A DNA stretch of 64,000 nt. Source: Acinetobacter baretiae. GTDB taxonomy: Bacteria; Pseudomonadota; Gammaproteobacteria; Pseudomonadales; Moraxellaceae. Position 1 is the first letter of the stretch. Each line of letters begins with the position of its first letter. The notes under the pieces were generated by a model. It saw only the letters and a list, made by a program, of their open reading frames with translations, did no database searches and was not told the origin of the DNA. Positions 1 to 9,149 of the stretch are shown piece after piece. The position numbers and the translations under genes were made by a program. The stretch is from the NCBI RefSeq assembly GCF_015627105.1, contig NZ_VTDM01000018.1, positions 1 through 64,000 on the forward strand, read 5' to 3'.

Positions 1-1
1 G

Positions 2-397
2 AAAGGAACACCATGTTATGGCTCATTTAACTGGCAATTAAAGAACCAAACCAATGCCATTGGTGCATTATATCAAGGTCAACTATTTGCAGTTGGTTTA
101 TTCGACTGCAAAATTAATTCAAATGTATTTCATTTTTGGGTAGAGCAGTTTCTTATTCCCGAACTACCCCAAAATAGTGTCATCGTGATGGATAATGCGA
201 CCTTTCATAAGCGATCGGATATACAGGAGTTATTGGAACACTATGGGCATCAGATTTTATGGTTGCCTGCTTATAGTCCTGATTTGAATTCTATTGAAAA
301 GACATGGGCACAGATTAAGAAAAAAAGAAAAGAATGGCAAGAGGATTTTATTGATCGACTCTTTCAGATGTTTTTTCATTTCTGTATGAGTAATTAG
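2..397 (+). CDS. IS630-family transposase, 3' part (truncated by window start)
   Basis: The open frame runs in from the left edge and ends at the TAA before position 398, giving about 131 visible residues. It is the C-terminal half of an IS630/Tc1-type DDE transposase. The second catalytic Asp lies in VMDNATFHK, and the C-terminal acidic residue lies in the family signature LPAYSPDLNSIEKTWAQIK. These enzymes cut and paste their element into TA dinucleotides. The start codon, the first Asp and the left inverted repeat lie outside the window. I could not define the right terminal repeat in the AT-rich sequence after the stop. Whether the copy is intact cannot be judged from here. Confidence 0.85.
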   Translation, partial: KGTPCYGSFNWQLKNQTNAIGALYQGQLFAVGLFDCKINSNVFHFWVEQFLIPELPQNSVIVMDNATFHKRSDIQELLEHYGHQILWLPAYSPDLNSIEKTWAQIKKKRKEWQEDFIDRLFQMFFHFCMSN

Positions 398-482
398 ATT
401 GTTTGACTATATAATTTTTTACTTACAATGTTTTGAACTATTCATTCGTCAACGCCTTTAAATTTTTAATATATAAATTAAT

Positions 483-1151
483 TTAACTTAATAAACTCGC
501 TGCTATATTAATACAAATCGCTAAAATTAATGTGTTGTAGGCAAAAGCGAACAGTAAATGTAACGTATTTAAACGTCTCATTTTTGAACTTGTAATGGAG
601 ACATCTGCAGTTTGTGAAGCAGTTCCAATGACGTAGCTAAAATAAATAAAATCTGAGTATGTTGGCTTTTGTGTTTTTGGAAATTCTAAGCCTGTCTCTT
701 GGTGTTTTTGATATGCTACATAAAAATCATGTGCATAGTGAATTGCAAAAATTGTATGTACAAAAAACCAAGTACTCATAATTGTAAAAATGGATAATGC
801 TACACGCGCATATTTAATATCGGACTGAGCAGGAATGTGTGATAAATTGACTAATATTGCACATAAACACATGATCAAGGCAATAAATACCAATAGTAAA
901 ATCGTCCATTTTCCTTCATCTTGTTTTTTAGCTCTACGAATAATATGCTGTTGTTGATCTCCTTTTAATTGAGTGAAAGTACACATTAAATAAAAAATTA
1001 CCGCAATATTCCAACTAATAAGTGTGATTGTAGACCATTTCCAATCCGTAGTTGTGTGTGTAATTAAACCAATCATTACACCGACAGGAATCATGGTATA
1101 AAAACGTGGATGATGAATTATGCCAAAATAGATTTTTTTTAAATATTTCAT
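483..1151 (-). CDS. DUF1345 family integral membrane protein
   Basis: This 222-residue inner-membrane protein resembles the DUF1345 family, whose function is unknown. About five hydrophobic segments are visible, around residues 16-32, 42-58, 82-104, 116-135 and 198-220. A conserved-looking stretch near residues 165-185 (YSDFIYFSYVIGTASQTADV) is typical of the family. The ATG start is preceded on the minus strand by a good AGGAG ribosome site. The gene stands alone between the transposase fragment and argA, which is transcribed divergently from it. Family assignment is by recognition of the pattern; no specific role can be given. Confidence 0.75.
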   Translation of the reverse strand: MKYLKKIYFGIIHHPRFYTMIPVGVMIGLITHTTTDWKWSTITLISWNIAVIFYLMCTFTQLKGDQQQHIIRRAKKQDEGKWTILLLVFIALIMCLCAILVNLSHIPAQSDIKYARVALSIFTIMSTWFFVHTIFAIHYAHDFYVAYQKHQETGLEFPKTQKPTYSDFIYFSYVIGTASQTADVSITSSKMRRLNTLHLLFAFAYNTLILAICINIAASLLS

Positions 1152-1295
1152 AAATACTCCTTTTATTCTTTTTAGTGTGTATAGATAAAGCTTAAATGAA
1201 GATGAATTGTTTTCTATAAAGCAAATATTATTCTGCTGAGTAGTAGTATTTTGTTTTAAAATCTTTTTAAGATATTTGCATAAATAGGTTGATAC

Positions 1296-2657
1296 ATGTC
1301 TATAGATTCACAAGAAATACAGGCGATTCATACAAAAAACTATTTACATTGGTTTCGTCATTCTGCTCCTTACATTAATGCACATAGAAATAAAACATTT
1401 GTTATTTGGTTTGAAGGCGCAGCCTTAAAGCAAACAGATTTTCATCATATTATTCATGATATTGCATTACTACACTCTTTAGGTATTCGTTTAGTTTTAG
1501 TTCATGGTGCTCGTGAACAAATTGATGATGAAATTTCAAAACAAGGGATTCAAACACCATCATATTTAAATCGTCGAGTAACTACTCGAGAGGCACTTCC
1601 CGCAGTAATGAGTGCTGTAGGCGCTTCACGGTTATACGTTGAAGCATTGTTATCTATGGGACTTGCGAATTCGCCAATGTTTGGTGCTAAGATTGATGTT
1701 GTTTCTGGTAATTTTATTACGGCTAAACCATTTGGTATTCATGATGGTGTAGATTTTAGTTTGAGCGGTGAAGTCAGGGCAGTAGATACAGTATGTATAG
1801 AAAGTTTACTAGAAAAAAATAATATTATTTTACTTGGCCCTACGGGTTATTCTACAACAGGAGAAGTTTTTAATTTGTTGTCTCAGGAAGTTGCGACAAA
1901 AACAGCAGTAGCTTTAAATGCAGATAAATTGATCTTTTTATGTCATCAAGATGGCTTAAAAAATAATAAAGGTCAATTGCTTAGAGAAATTTCTCCACAT
2001 CATTTAGATCAATATATTGACCATGAAAATGATGTTGATACTCAAATGTCTTTGTTATTAGAAAATGCAAAAGAGGCTTCTTTAAATGGTGTACAGCGTG
2101 TACATTTGTTGCCATTTTCTTATGATGGTGCATTGATTCAAGAGTTATTTACCCGAGATGGTATGGGAACAATGATTACAGATGCGCATTATGAACAAGT
2201 ACGCACAGCGACTATTCATGATGTAGGTGGTTTGATGGAGTTATTAAAACCTTTAGAGAAGCAGGGAATCTTAGTTTATCGATCTCGAGAGCGTTTAGAA
2301 CATGAGATTGATCAGTTTGCTGTGATTGAGCGAGATGGTGCAATTTTAGCATGTGCAGCACTGTATCCGATGCATACTCAAAATCATGAATTTAAGAGTG
2401 CGGAAATTGCCTGTGTTGCGGTACATCCTGGTTATCGTAAATCAAATCGAGGACAACAAATTTTGGCATTTTTAGAACAAAAAGCACAAAACTTAGGTAT
2501 TAAATATTTATTTGTACTCACAACAAGGACAGCACATTGGTTTTTAGAGCAAGGTTTTATGCAAGCTGGCGTTGATGATTTGCCGAGTAGTCGACAACAA
2601 TTGTATAACTATCAGCGTAACTCACAGGTATTTAGAAAAGAAATTTTAGTGACTTAG
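1296..2657 (+). CDS. argA: amino-acid N-acetyltransferase (N-acetylglutamate synthase)
   Basis: This enzyme transfers acetyl from acetyl-CoA to L-glutamate, the first step of arginine biosynthesis, in the cytoplasm. The protein is 453 residues, the normal length for classical bifunctional-fold ArgA. Residues about 15-290 form the amino-acid-kinase-like domain that binds arginine for feedback inhibition, with the glycine-rich stretch LVLVHGAREQID. Residues about 300-450 form the GNAT acetyltransferase domain (IACVAVHPGYRKSNRGQQIL is the acetyl-CoA-binding loop). The ATG follows a long AT-rich leader. The gene is monocistronic, as is usual for scattered arg genes in Acinetobacter. Confidence in the call is high. 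Confidence 0.95.
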   Translation: MSIDSQEIQAIHTKNYLHWFRHSAPYINAHRNKTFVIWFEGAALKQTDFHHIIHDIALLHSLGIRLVLVHGAREQIDDEISKQGIQTPSYLNRRVTTREALPAVMSAVGASRLYVEALLSMGLANSPMFGAKIDVVSGNFITAKPFGIHDGVDFSLSGEVRAVDTVCIESLLEKNNIILLGPTGYSTTGEVFNLLSQEVATKTAVALNADKLIFLCHQDGLKNNKGQLLREISPHHLDQYIDHENDVDTQMSLLLENAKEASLNGVQRVHLLPFSYDGALIQELFTRDGMGTMITDAHYEQVRTATIHDVGGLMELLKPLEKQGILVYRSRERLEHEIDQFAVIERDGAILACAALYPMHTQNHEFKSAEIACVAVHPGYRKSNRGQQILAFLEQKAQNLGIKYLFVLTTRTAHWFLEQGFMQAGVDDLPSSRQQLYNYQRNSQVFRKEILVT

Positions 2658-2776
2658 ATAGGCAAAAACGATGGTAGTTACTTGATTTTTTAATGAAAAA
2701 ATCAAGTAAATTCAATGCAAAAACAAAACTAATTGATCTAAAATCAATGGTTCAAATTCTTTGATTGATTGTCATT

Positions 2777-3388
2777 ATGGAACTTAAAAAAAGTACACAA
2801 AAACGCCATCAGCTTTTAAATGCAGCGTTGGATGTCTTTTGTCTGTATGGGTTTACTGGTGCAAGTTTAGATGACATTGCTAAACGTTCAGATATGCATA
2901 AATCAAATATTTTCTATTATTTTTCAAATAAAGAAGCATTATATATTGAAGTATTGACATCTGTGCTACAGAAGTGGTTGGAGTCTATGCAGATGTTAAA
3001 TGTAGATGAAGATCCTGAAGAAATGTTGACCAAGTATATTGAAAGTAAACTTGAATTTTCACGTTTAAATCCAAAAGCATCTAAATTATTTGCCTTAGAA
3101 ATTATACAGGGTGCACCTTATATTCAAACGATTCTAAAAGGTTCAATTAAAAAACATTTTAGACGTAAAGTGAAGGTGATTGCTCAATGGCAAACACAAG
3201 GGAAAATAGCGGCAGATATTTCACCTGAATTATTTATTATGAATTTATGGTCTATTACACAAAGTTATGCTGACTTTGAAACACAATTTGAAGTGCTTAT
3301 TGGTAAAACACTGCGTAATCGCTCATTTTACCAAACAGCAATGAAAAATAATCTCCAATTGTTATTACACGGGGCATTGGTCAAATAA
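2777..3388 (+). CDS. TetR-family regulator, RutR-like C-terminal domain
   Basis: This 203-residue transcription factor has an N-terminal helix-turn-helix (residues about 5-55; GASLDDIAKRSDMHKSNIFY, then YFSNKEALY). Its C-terminal half resembles the RutR type (KLEFSRLNPKASKLFALEI). RutR senses uracil and controls pyrimidine use in enterobacteria, but no rut genes lie nearby, so the ligand here is unknown. I chose the ATG at 2777; an in-frame TTG at 2765 is less likely. The gene follows argA by about 120 bases with no shared operon signals. Its 3' end takes part in a possible RNA stem (see the separate entry). Confidence 0.85.
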   Translation: MELKKSTQKRHQLLNAALDVFCLYGFTGASLDDIAKRSDMHKSNIFYYFSNKEALYIEVLTSVLQKWLESMQMLNVDEDPEEMLTKYIESKLEFSRLNPKASKLFALEIIQGAPYIQTILKGSIKKHFRRKVKVIAQWQTQGKIAADISPELFIMNLWSITQSYADFETQFEVLIGKTLRNRSFYQTAMKNNLQLLLHGALVK

Positions 3389-3440
3389 AAGTGCAGCATG
3401 TTTGCCATTGTCGTGCAGGTCAAAGACCTGCTCCAATGCC
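3373..3440 (+). other. possible structured 3' element after the TetR gene
   Basis: Bases 3373-3380 (GGCATTGG, inside the last codons of the regulator) are perfectly complementary to 3433-3440 (CCAATGCC). Inside this arm sits a second perfect hairpin, GCAGGTC at 3415-3421 and GACCTGC at 3425-3431 with an AAA loop. No run of T follows, so it is not a textbook Rho-independent terminator. It could act as a transcript-end structure or be a repeat-family hairpin. The pairing is seen; the function is not. Confidence 0.35.
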
Positions 3441-3703
3441 TGTAAAATTTATTTGAAAACGGGTCTACCTAAAAAGTATAGTTAATCTGTGATGATGACT
3501 CGTCTTTATGTATGTTTTAAATGTAAAAGACAGGCAAAGAAGAAATTATGTAATCAATTCGTATATTGGTTTTAAGTTAATCATACTTTTTTTGTGCTGC
3601 TCAGAGAGATAAAATCTCACTTTACGCTAAACAACAATAACACCCATAGTAGAGAATATGGCAAAATAGTGGCTTAAAACAGATAAGCATTATTGACTGA
3701 TCT
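3389..3703. other. intergenic region upstream of ribF
   Basis: This 315-base gap holds the end of the hairpin element described separately and otherwise AT-rich sequence. I looked for an FMN riboswitch ahead of ribF and did not see the conserved RFN-type core. No convincing small reading frame is present. The ribF promoter presumably lies here but I could not assign clear -35 and -10 boxes. Confidence 0.5.
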
Positions 3704-4705
3704 ATGAATTTACTTCGCTTAAATGCATCAACACAGCACCTCAATTTGCCTCAAACCGCAGTGACAATTGGTAATTTTGATGGCGTGCATTTAGGGCATC
3801 AAGCCATGATTAAGCAATTAAAAACGGTGGCGCAACAAAAACAACTTAAAACGTTAGTCATGTTGTTTGAGCCACAACCGCTTGAAGTATTTTATGGTGA
3901 AGATGCACCTCCTAGAATTTCATCTTTGCGTGAAAAAGTGACTTATTTAAAAGAGCTCGGCGTAGATTATATTGTCGTGGCTCGTTTTGATCATTTTTTA
4001 CGTGAACAAACAGCTGCAGAGTTTGCGTCTTTACTCAAAGAAAAACTCAACACACAAACGTTAGTCCTTGGGGATGATTTTCATTTTGGGAAAAATCGTC
4101 AAGGTAATACTCAATTCTTACGTCAAGCAGGTTTTGCTGTAGACAATTTGAATACAGTAGTTTTAAATGGACAGCGGGTGAGTTCTACTCGTGTTCGAGA
4201 AACGCTACAGGTCGGAAATTTAGCATTAGCTGCACAATTGCTAGGGCGACCTTATAGTATGATCGGAAGAGTTCAGCATGGTGACAAGCTAGGACGTACT
4301 TTAAATTTTCCGACCATCAATGTGGCATTAAAACGACATAAACCCTGTTTAAAAGGTATTTATGGTGTTGATGTACGATGTGAAACACAATCTTTACTTG
4401 ATGTGGTTCGCAAAAATGATCTCACCCAAGGTATATTAGGTTATCAACCCAATACTTTATTTGGTGCCGCAAATTTAGGTGTGCGCCCTGCCATTGAACA
4501 AAAACAGCCACAGTGGCGGTTAGAGGTACATTTTCCCGATGTTTCTGCTAACCTGTATGGTTTACTGATGCGTGTCACTTTTTTGCATTATTTACATGGT
4601 GAACGTAAATATCTGTCATTTGAAGCATTAAAAGCAGGAATTCAAGATGATGTTTTGCAGTTACGACAATTTCGTTTGCAGAACACACAGTTTCCTTTTC
4701 ACTAA
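3704..4705 (+). CDS. ribF: bifunctional riboflavin kinase / FAD synthetase
   Basis: This cytoplasmic enzyme phosphorylates riboflavin to FMN and adenylylates FMN to FAD. The 333-residue protein has the expected two parts. The N-terminal adenylyltransferase domain (about 1-180) carries GNFDGVHLGH near residue 23. The C-terminal kinase domain (about 180-325) carries LGRPYSMIGRVQHGDKLGRT and the NFPTINV loop. A stretch around residues 235-260 is longer than in some homologues. The gene heads the conserved ribF-ileS-lspA-fkpB cluster and is separated from ileS by only 56 bases, so co-transcription is likely. Confidence 0.95.
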   Translation: MNLLRLNASTQHLNLPQTAVTIGNFDGVHLGHQAMIKQLKTVAQQKQLKTLVMLFEPQPLEVFYGEDAPPRISSLREKVTYLKELGVDYIVVARFDHFLREQTAAEFASLLKEKLNTQTLVLGDDFHFGKNRQGNTQFLRQAGFAVDNLNTVVLNGQRVSSTRVRETLQVGNLALAAQLLGRPYSMIGRVQHGDKLGRTLNFPTINVALKRHKPCLKGIYGVDVRCETQSLLDVVRKNDLTQGILGYQPNTLFGAANLGVRPAIEQKQPQWRLEVHFPDVSANLYGLLMRVTFLHYLHGERKYLSFEALKAGIQDDVLQLRQFRLQNTQFPFH

Positions 4706-4761
4706 TTTTTATTTTGAAGTATAACGAGTTTATATACTCTGAAACACTGGAAGTAACTTGC

Positions 4762-7599
4762 ATGAGCGATAAGCAAAATCCTGAAAATGTCGTGGACTAT
4801 AAAGCCACATTAAACTTACCAGGCACCGAGTTTGCAATGAAAGCAAATCTTGCGGTACGTGAAGTTAAATGGTTACAAGAGTGGTATGCAGACAATATTT
4901 ATCAGCGAATTCGCGACTCTCGTATTGGCAAAAAAAAATATACTTTACATGATGGCCCCCCGTACGCGAATGGTCAAATTCACTTAGGGCACGTAGTAAA
5001 CAAAGTTCTGAAAGATATTATTGTAAAAAGTAAAACATTAGATGGTTTTGATGCACCATATGTTCCTGGTTGGGATTGCCACGGTTTACCGATTGAATTA
5101 AAAGTCGAAGAAAAAATTGGTAAAGTTGGGCAAAAAGTCGATGCTGCAACATTTCGTAAGCATTGTCGTGAATATGCTTTAGAACAAGTCGATTTACAGC
5201 GTAATGATTTTAAACGCTTAGGCATCTTGGGTGATTGGGACAATCCATACTTGACCATGAATTTTGATCAAGAAGCAAATATTGTACGTGCAGTCGGTGC
5301 GATCCAAAAAAATGGCCATATTCAACCCGGCTTAAAGCCAGTCAACTGGTGTTTAGATTGTGGTTCTGCATTGGCAGAAGCAGAAGTTGAGTATGAAGAC
5401 AAAAAATCAGATGCGATAGATGTAGGTTTTGCGATCGTAGATTTAACGGCACTCTCTGAGCGTCTAGGTGTGGCAGTGACTAATCCAACAGATATGGTCA
5501 TTTGGACGACAACACCTTGGACGATGCCGGCCAACCAAGCTGTGGCTGTACATGCACAGATTGAATACCAATTGGTAGAAGTACAAACTGAACGTGGATT
5601 ACATAACTTAATCTTGGCAAAAGATCTTGTTGAGTCTGCATGTGAGCGATATGGCTTAGAAAACCCTGTGGTCTTGGCTGATTTTTCAGGGGAGAAACTT
5701 GAAAAATTATTGCTACAACATCCTTTAATTTCTGAACGCCAAGTGCCTGTTATTTTAGGTGAACATGTTATTGCAACCAGTGGTACAGGTGCAGTACACA
5801 CGGCACCAGGCCATGGTGTAGATGACTATAAAGTCGGATTACAATACGGATTGCCTGTTGATAATCCTGTTGGTGGTAATGGTGTGTATTTACCAACTTC
5901 ACCCTTGTTTGCAGGGGAACACATCTACAAAGCCAATCCAAAAATTATTGCCGCATTATCTGAAAATCACCGTTTATGGGCACATGTGCCAATTCGACAC
6001 AGCTATCCACATTGCTGGCGTCATAAAACCCCAATTATTTTCCGTGCAACCCCACAGTGGTTTATTAGCATGGATCAACAAGGGTTGCGTCAATCTGCGC
6101 TTCATTCTATTGAAAAAGATATTGAATTTATTCCAAACTGGGGTAAAAACCGTATTGAATCAATGATTGATGGGCGTCCTGATTGGTGTATTTCTCGACA
6201 ACGTACATGGGGTGTGCCGATCCCATTTTTTGTACATAAAGACACCAATGAATTGCATCCACGTACTGCAGAATTGATTGAAGATGTTGCATTATTAATC
6301 GAAAAAGAAGGAATCGATGCATGGTTTAATCGTGAACCTAAAGATTTCTTAGGTGAAGATGCAGATCAATACAATGCTGTGCGTGATACCTTAGATGTTT
6401 GGTTTGATTCAGGTACCACGCATTATGCTGTGCTTGAGCAACGTGCTGAATTAGAAAGCCCTGCTGATTTATATTTAGAAGGTTCAGATCAGCATCGTGG
6501 TTGGTTTCAATCCTCTTTACTAACATCAGTAGCGATCCATGGACGTGCCCCATATAAGACCTTATTAACACATGGTTTTACTGTCGATGAAAAAGGGCGT
6601 AAATTGTCTAAATCACTTGGTAATTACATTCCTTTAGAGGAAATTACCAAACAGCTTGGTGCAGATGGTTTACGCTTATATGTCGCATCAAGTGATTATC
6701 GTTATGAGATTGCTGCATCAAAAGAAATTTTTAATCGTGTAAGTGATAGTTATCGACGTATTCGTAATACTTTACGATTCTTGTTAGCAAACTTAAAAGG
6801 CTTCCAACCAAGTACAGACTTGTTGCCAACAGAACAATTGATTTCACTTGATCAGTATATTTTACAACGCGCCAATGAAGTACAAAGCACCATTGTAGCG
6901 TCGTATACTGAGATGAATTTTCATGCAGTGTGTAGTGCATTAACCAATTTCTGTATTAATGATTTAGGTGGTTTTTATCTCGATATTATTAAAGATCGCC
7001 AATACACTACTAAAGCGGATTCACACGCTCGTCATTCGGCACAAACTGCGCTGTACCATATTGTACAAGCTTTTGTTCGTTGGATGAGCCCGATCTTAAG
7101 CTTTACGGCTCAAGAAGCATGGCCATTGATTCCTGAACAAAATGAAAAATATGTATTTACAACACAGTGGTACGATTTACCACAAGTGGCATCAAATCTA
7201 TTATCTGAACAAGATTGGCAACAATTAATTGCGGTAAAATCTGCTGTAAACAAGCAAATTGAAGTGGCACGTAATGCAAAGGCAGTGGGTGGAAATTTAT
7301 CTGCGAAAGTCAGCGTATGGGCAACGCCTGAACTAGAGGCTTTATTTAATCGTTTAGAAAATGAGTTGCGTTTTGTTTTGATTACTTCACAAGTTGAAGT
7401 CCATGGTTGGTCAGAAACACAAGGTGAAGCAACTGAAATACAAGGCTTACGTGTTTTGGTGAGTGCAGCAGATGGTGAAAAATGTGCGCGTTGCTGGCAT
7501 GTATTGCCAGATGTAAATACACATTCAGATCATGTGGGATTATGTTCTCGCTGTATTGTTAATGTGGATGGTGTAGGTGAAGAGAGAAAATATGCCTAA
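4762..7599 (+). CDS. ileS: isoleucyl-tRNA synthetase
   Basis: This enzyme charges tRNA-Ile with isoleucine in the cytoplasm and edits misactivated valine. At 945 residues it is full length for the bacterial class. Visible landmarks are the HIGH-type motif HLGH (PPYANGQIHLGH, near residue 60), the CP1 editing domain in roughly residues 200-400 (VIWTTTPWTMPAN), the KMSKS-type loop KLSKS (GRKLSKSLGNY), and a C-terminal zinc-binding pair CARC...CSRC. I chose the ATG at 4762, which has GGAAG upstream and gives MSDKQN; an upstream TTG at 4714 is unlikely. The stop overlaps the lspA start. I saw no T-box leader. Confidence 0.97.
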   Translation: MSDKQNPENVVDYKATLNLPGTEFAMKANLAVREVKWLQEWYADNIYQRIRDSRIGKKKYTLHDGPPYANGQIHLGHVVNKVLKDIIVKSKTLDGFDAPYVPGWDCHGLPIELKVEEKIGKVGQKVDAATFRKHCREYALEQVDLQRNDFKRLGILGDWDNPYLTMNFDQEANIVRAVGAIQKNGHIQPGLKPVNWCLDCGSALAEAEVEYEDKKSDAIDVGFAIVDLTALSERLGVAVTNPTDMVIWTTTPWTMPANQAVAVHAQIEYQLVEVQTERGLHNLILAKDLVESACERYGLENPVVLADFSGEKLEKLLLQHPLISERQVPVILGEHVIATSGTGAVHTAPGHGVDDYKVGLQYGLPVDNPVGGNGVYLPTSPLFAGEHIYKANPKIIAALSENHRLWAHVPIRHSYPHCWRHKTPIIFRATPQWFISMDQQGLRQSALHSIEKDIEFIPNWGKNRIESMIDGRPDWCISRQRTWGVPIPFFVHKDTNELHPRTAELIEDVALLIEKEGIDAWFNREPKDFLGEDADQYNAVRDTLDVWFDSGTTHYAVLEQRAELESPADLYLEGSDQHRGWFQSSLLTSVAIHGRAPYKTLLTHGFTVDEKGRKLSKSLGNYIPLEEITKQLGADGLRLYVASSDYRYEIAASKEIFNRVSDSYRRIRNTLRFLLANLKGFQPSTDLLPTEQLISLDQYILQRANEVQSTIVASYTEMNFHAVCSALTNFCINDLGGFYLDIIKDRQYTTKADSHARHSAQTALYHIVQAFVRWMSPILSFTAQEAWPLIPEQNEKYVFTTQWYDLPQVASNLLSEQDWQQLIAVKSAVNKQIEVARNAKAVGGNLSAKVSVWATPELEALFNRLENELRFVLITSQVEVHGWSETQGEATEIQGLRVLVSAADGEKCARCWHVLPDVNTHSDHVGLCSRCIVNVDGVGEERKYA

Positions 7600-8119
7600 C
7601 TTGCCAGTAAAGCCAAAATTTTACCGATCGAATATGTTATGGCTTGGATTATCTATCTTAGCCATTGTCATCGATCAATGGACCAAATCAATTGCAACTC
7701 AGCATTTGAACTATGCTGACCCACAGCATGTAGTGCCGTTACTCAATTGGACGTTACTACATAACTATGGTGCAGCATTTAGTTTTTTATCAGATGCTGG
7801 TGGGTGGCAACGTTACATTTTTACAAGTTTAGCTGGGTTGGTTTCGGTCGTATTTATTTATTGGTTAATGCGAATGCCCAAAGGTATATATGTCTTGCCT
7901 GCCGCAATTGCTTTAATTTTGGGTGGTGCAATTGGAAATTTAATCGACCGTGTCACTCTGGGGTATGTTGTTGATTTTATTCATGTATACTATGAAAGTT
8001 ATAACTTTCCTGCCTTTAATATTGCTGATAGTGCGATTACTTTAGGGACAATTTTACTATTGATAGACACTTTCTTTTTAGAAAAAAAACGTCAAATAGG
8101 TAAAGAAAATGGCCAATAA
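7592..8119 (+). CDS. lspA: lipoprotein signal peptidase (signal peptidase II)
   Basis: This inner-membrane aspartyl protease removes the signal peptide from diacylglyceryl-modified prolipoproteins. The 175-residue protein has four hydrophobic segments. The two catalytic Asp motifs are visible as GNLIDRVTLGYVVDF and FNIADSAITLG. The ATG at 7592 lies inside the last codons of ileS (8-base overlap), which implies translational coupling; the upstream in-frame GTG at 7577 is less likely. The stop in turn overlaps fkpB. Substrates are the cell's lipoproteins, which here would include the FKBP lipoprotein at 22.1-22.8 kb. Confidence 0.95.
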   Translation: MPNLPVKPKFYRSNMLWLGLSILAIVIDQWTKSIATQHLNYADPQHVVPLLNWTLLHNYGAAFSFLSDAGGWQRYIFTSLAGLVSVVFIYWLMRMPKGIYVLPAAIALILGGAIGNLIDRVTLGYVVDFIHVYYESYNFPAFNIADSAITLGTILLLIDTFFLEKKRQIGKENGQ

Positions 8120-8591
8120 TATATGCCCAAATGAAGAAATACGTATTGAATCGGGTTGTTCAGTCACTCTACATTTCTCTGTGGCATTAGAAACTGGAGT
8201 TGAAATTGACAACACACGTCAGCATGAAACACCTGTGCAATTGGTGATGGGTGATGGTAATTTATTACCAGGTTTTGAAAAAGCATTATTGGGTTTAAGA
8301 GCAGGTGACCGCCGTACAGTGCATTTACCACCAGAAGATGCATTTGGGTCTTGGAATCCGGACAATGTACAGCGCTTTGATACGGTCAAGTTTGAAGAGT
8401 TTCCAATTGAAGGACATATTATTGAATTTGAAGATAAAGCCAAAGCTACAGTGTTTGGAGTCGTTAAATCAGTCACTGATGATGTAACAGAGATTGATTT
8501 TAATCACCCATTGGCAGGTAAAAATATTACTTTTTCAGTTGAGGTATTTAAAGTCATTCCAACAGGTGAACAAGCTGTATCTTTGTTATAA
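8109..8591 (+). CDS. fkpB: FKBP-type peptidyl-prolyl isomerase, SlpA/FkpB type
   Basis: This 160-residue cytoplasmic FKBP isomerase has the SlyD/SlpA arrangement: an FKBP core interrupted by an insert-in-flap chaperone domain. Recognisable pieces are VTLHFSVALETGVEIDNT at the start of the core, LLPGFEKALLGLRAGD in the FKBP fold, and the C-terminal strand GKNITFSVEVFKV. There is no signal peptide. The start overlaps lspA by 11 bases. In Escherichia coli the same gene sits between lspA and ispH; here ispH does not follow, and the next gene is on the other strand. Isomerase activity is inferred from the family. Confidence 0.9.
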   Translation: MANNICPNEEIRIESGCSVTLHFSVALETGVEIDNTRQHETPVQLVMGDGNLLPGFEKALLGLRAGDRRTVHLPPEDAFGSWNPDNVQRFDTVKFEEFPIEGHIIEFEDKAKATVFGVVKSVTDDVTEIDFNHPLAGKNITFSVEVFKVIPTGEQAVSLL

Positions 8592-8605
8592 CTGTATTTT
8601 ATGCG

Positions 8606-9019
8606 TTAGCGCACATCTATAATGGTATTGTTGGCATCGACCAATACAAAGTCACTGTTAATTTTATACCACTGCTGTGAATTTTCTGCTGTAGGTAGAT
8701 GAAACGCTAGCGCATTTACTTTGTATCGGTCACTGCGATAGTGCTGTGGAATGGTGTAGCCAGTTTTCCATTTTAGCTGTTTGAGTCGTTGAAATCCTCT
8801 TTCTTCACGTGCGCGTCGACGTTCTTGTAAGTCCTCAAACAGATCATCATTTTGTCTGTAATCAGAGCCAATATGACGTCCTCCCATCATACGGTCACTG
8901 CCATGAGAAGTATCTCCACCAAAGCCACCACCATGCATACCTCCTCCACCGGGGCCTGCAAATGTCAGTGTCGTGATGCATAAATTGAAGGTACATGTGA
9001 CCAAAAGACGATTTTTCAT
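8606..9019 (-). CDS. RcnB-family secreted protein
   Basis: This 137-residue protein has a signal peptide (about residues 1-22, ending ...LTFAG). A Gly/Met/His-rich mature N-terminus follows (GPGGGGMHGGGFGG). Its C-terminal half matches the RcnB pattern: a W-x-x-G-x-x-(L/I)-P...YR block, then W-x-x-x-x-x-(D/N)-(F/Y)-V-L-V, ending IIDV. RcnB in E. coli is periplasmic and modulates nickel/cobalt homeostasis; no metal-efflux gene is nearby, so that role is not implied here. I chose the ATG at 9019 over an upstream GTG at 9028. The Gly/His-rich part could bind metal, which is inference only. Confidence 0.7.
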   Translation of the reverse strand: MKNRLLVTCTFNLCITTLTFAGPGGGGMHGGGFGGDTSHGSDRMMGGRHIGSDYRQNDDLFEDLQERRRAREERGFQRLKQLKWKTGYTIPQHYRSDRYKVNALAFHLPTAENSQQWYKINSDFVLVDANNTIIDVR

Positions 9020-9149
9020 CGGACACACTCAAAAACAGATAAACGATTGAGGACTAGTGTAGTGTATTGTGTTTAAAAAATTACCAAGAAATTGTGAAGA
9101 TCATGAGGTGATTTATTTAATACACAGTGCATTTGATCACTTTTGAGGT

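Noticed and set aside
3441-3703. Possible FMN riboswitch ahead of ribF
   Set aside because: The conserved RFN core could not be found, and ribF in this gene order is not usually under that control.
4706-4761. T-box leader ahead of ileS
   Set aside because: Only 56 bases separate ribF and ileS, with no specifier or antiterminator structure; T-boxes are not expected in this group.
5322-5801. 159-codon frame antisense to ileS
   Set aside because: It lies wholly inside a highly conserved gene, is Ser/Thr/Cys-rich as antisense shadows are, and has no ribosome site.
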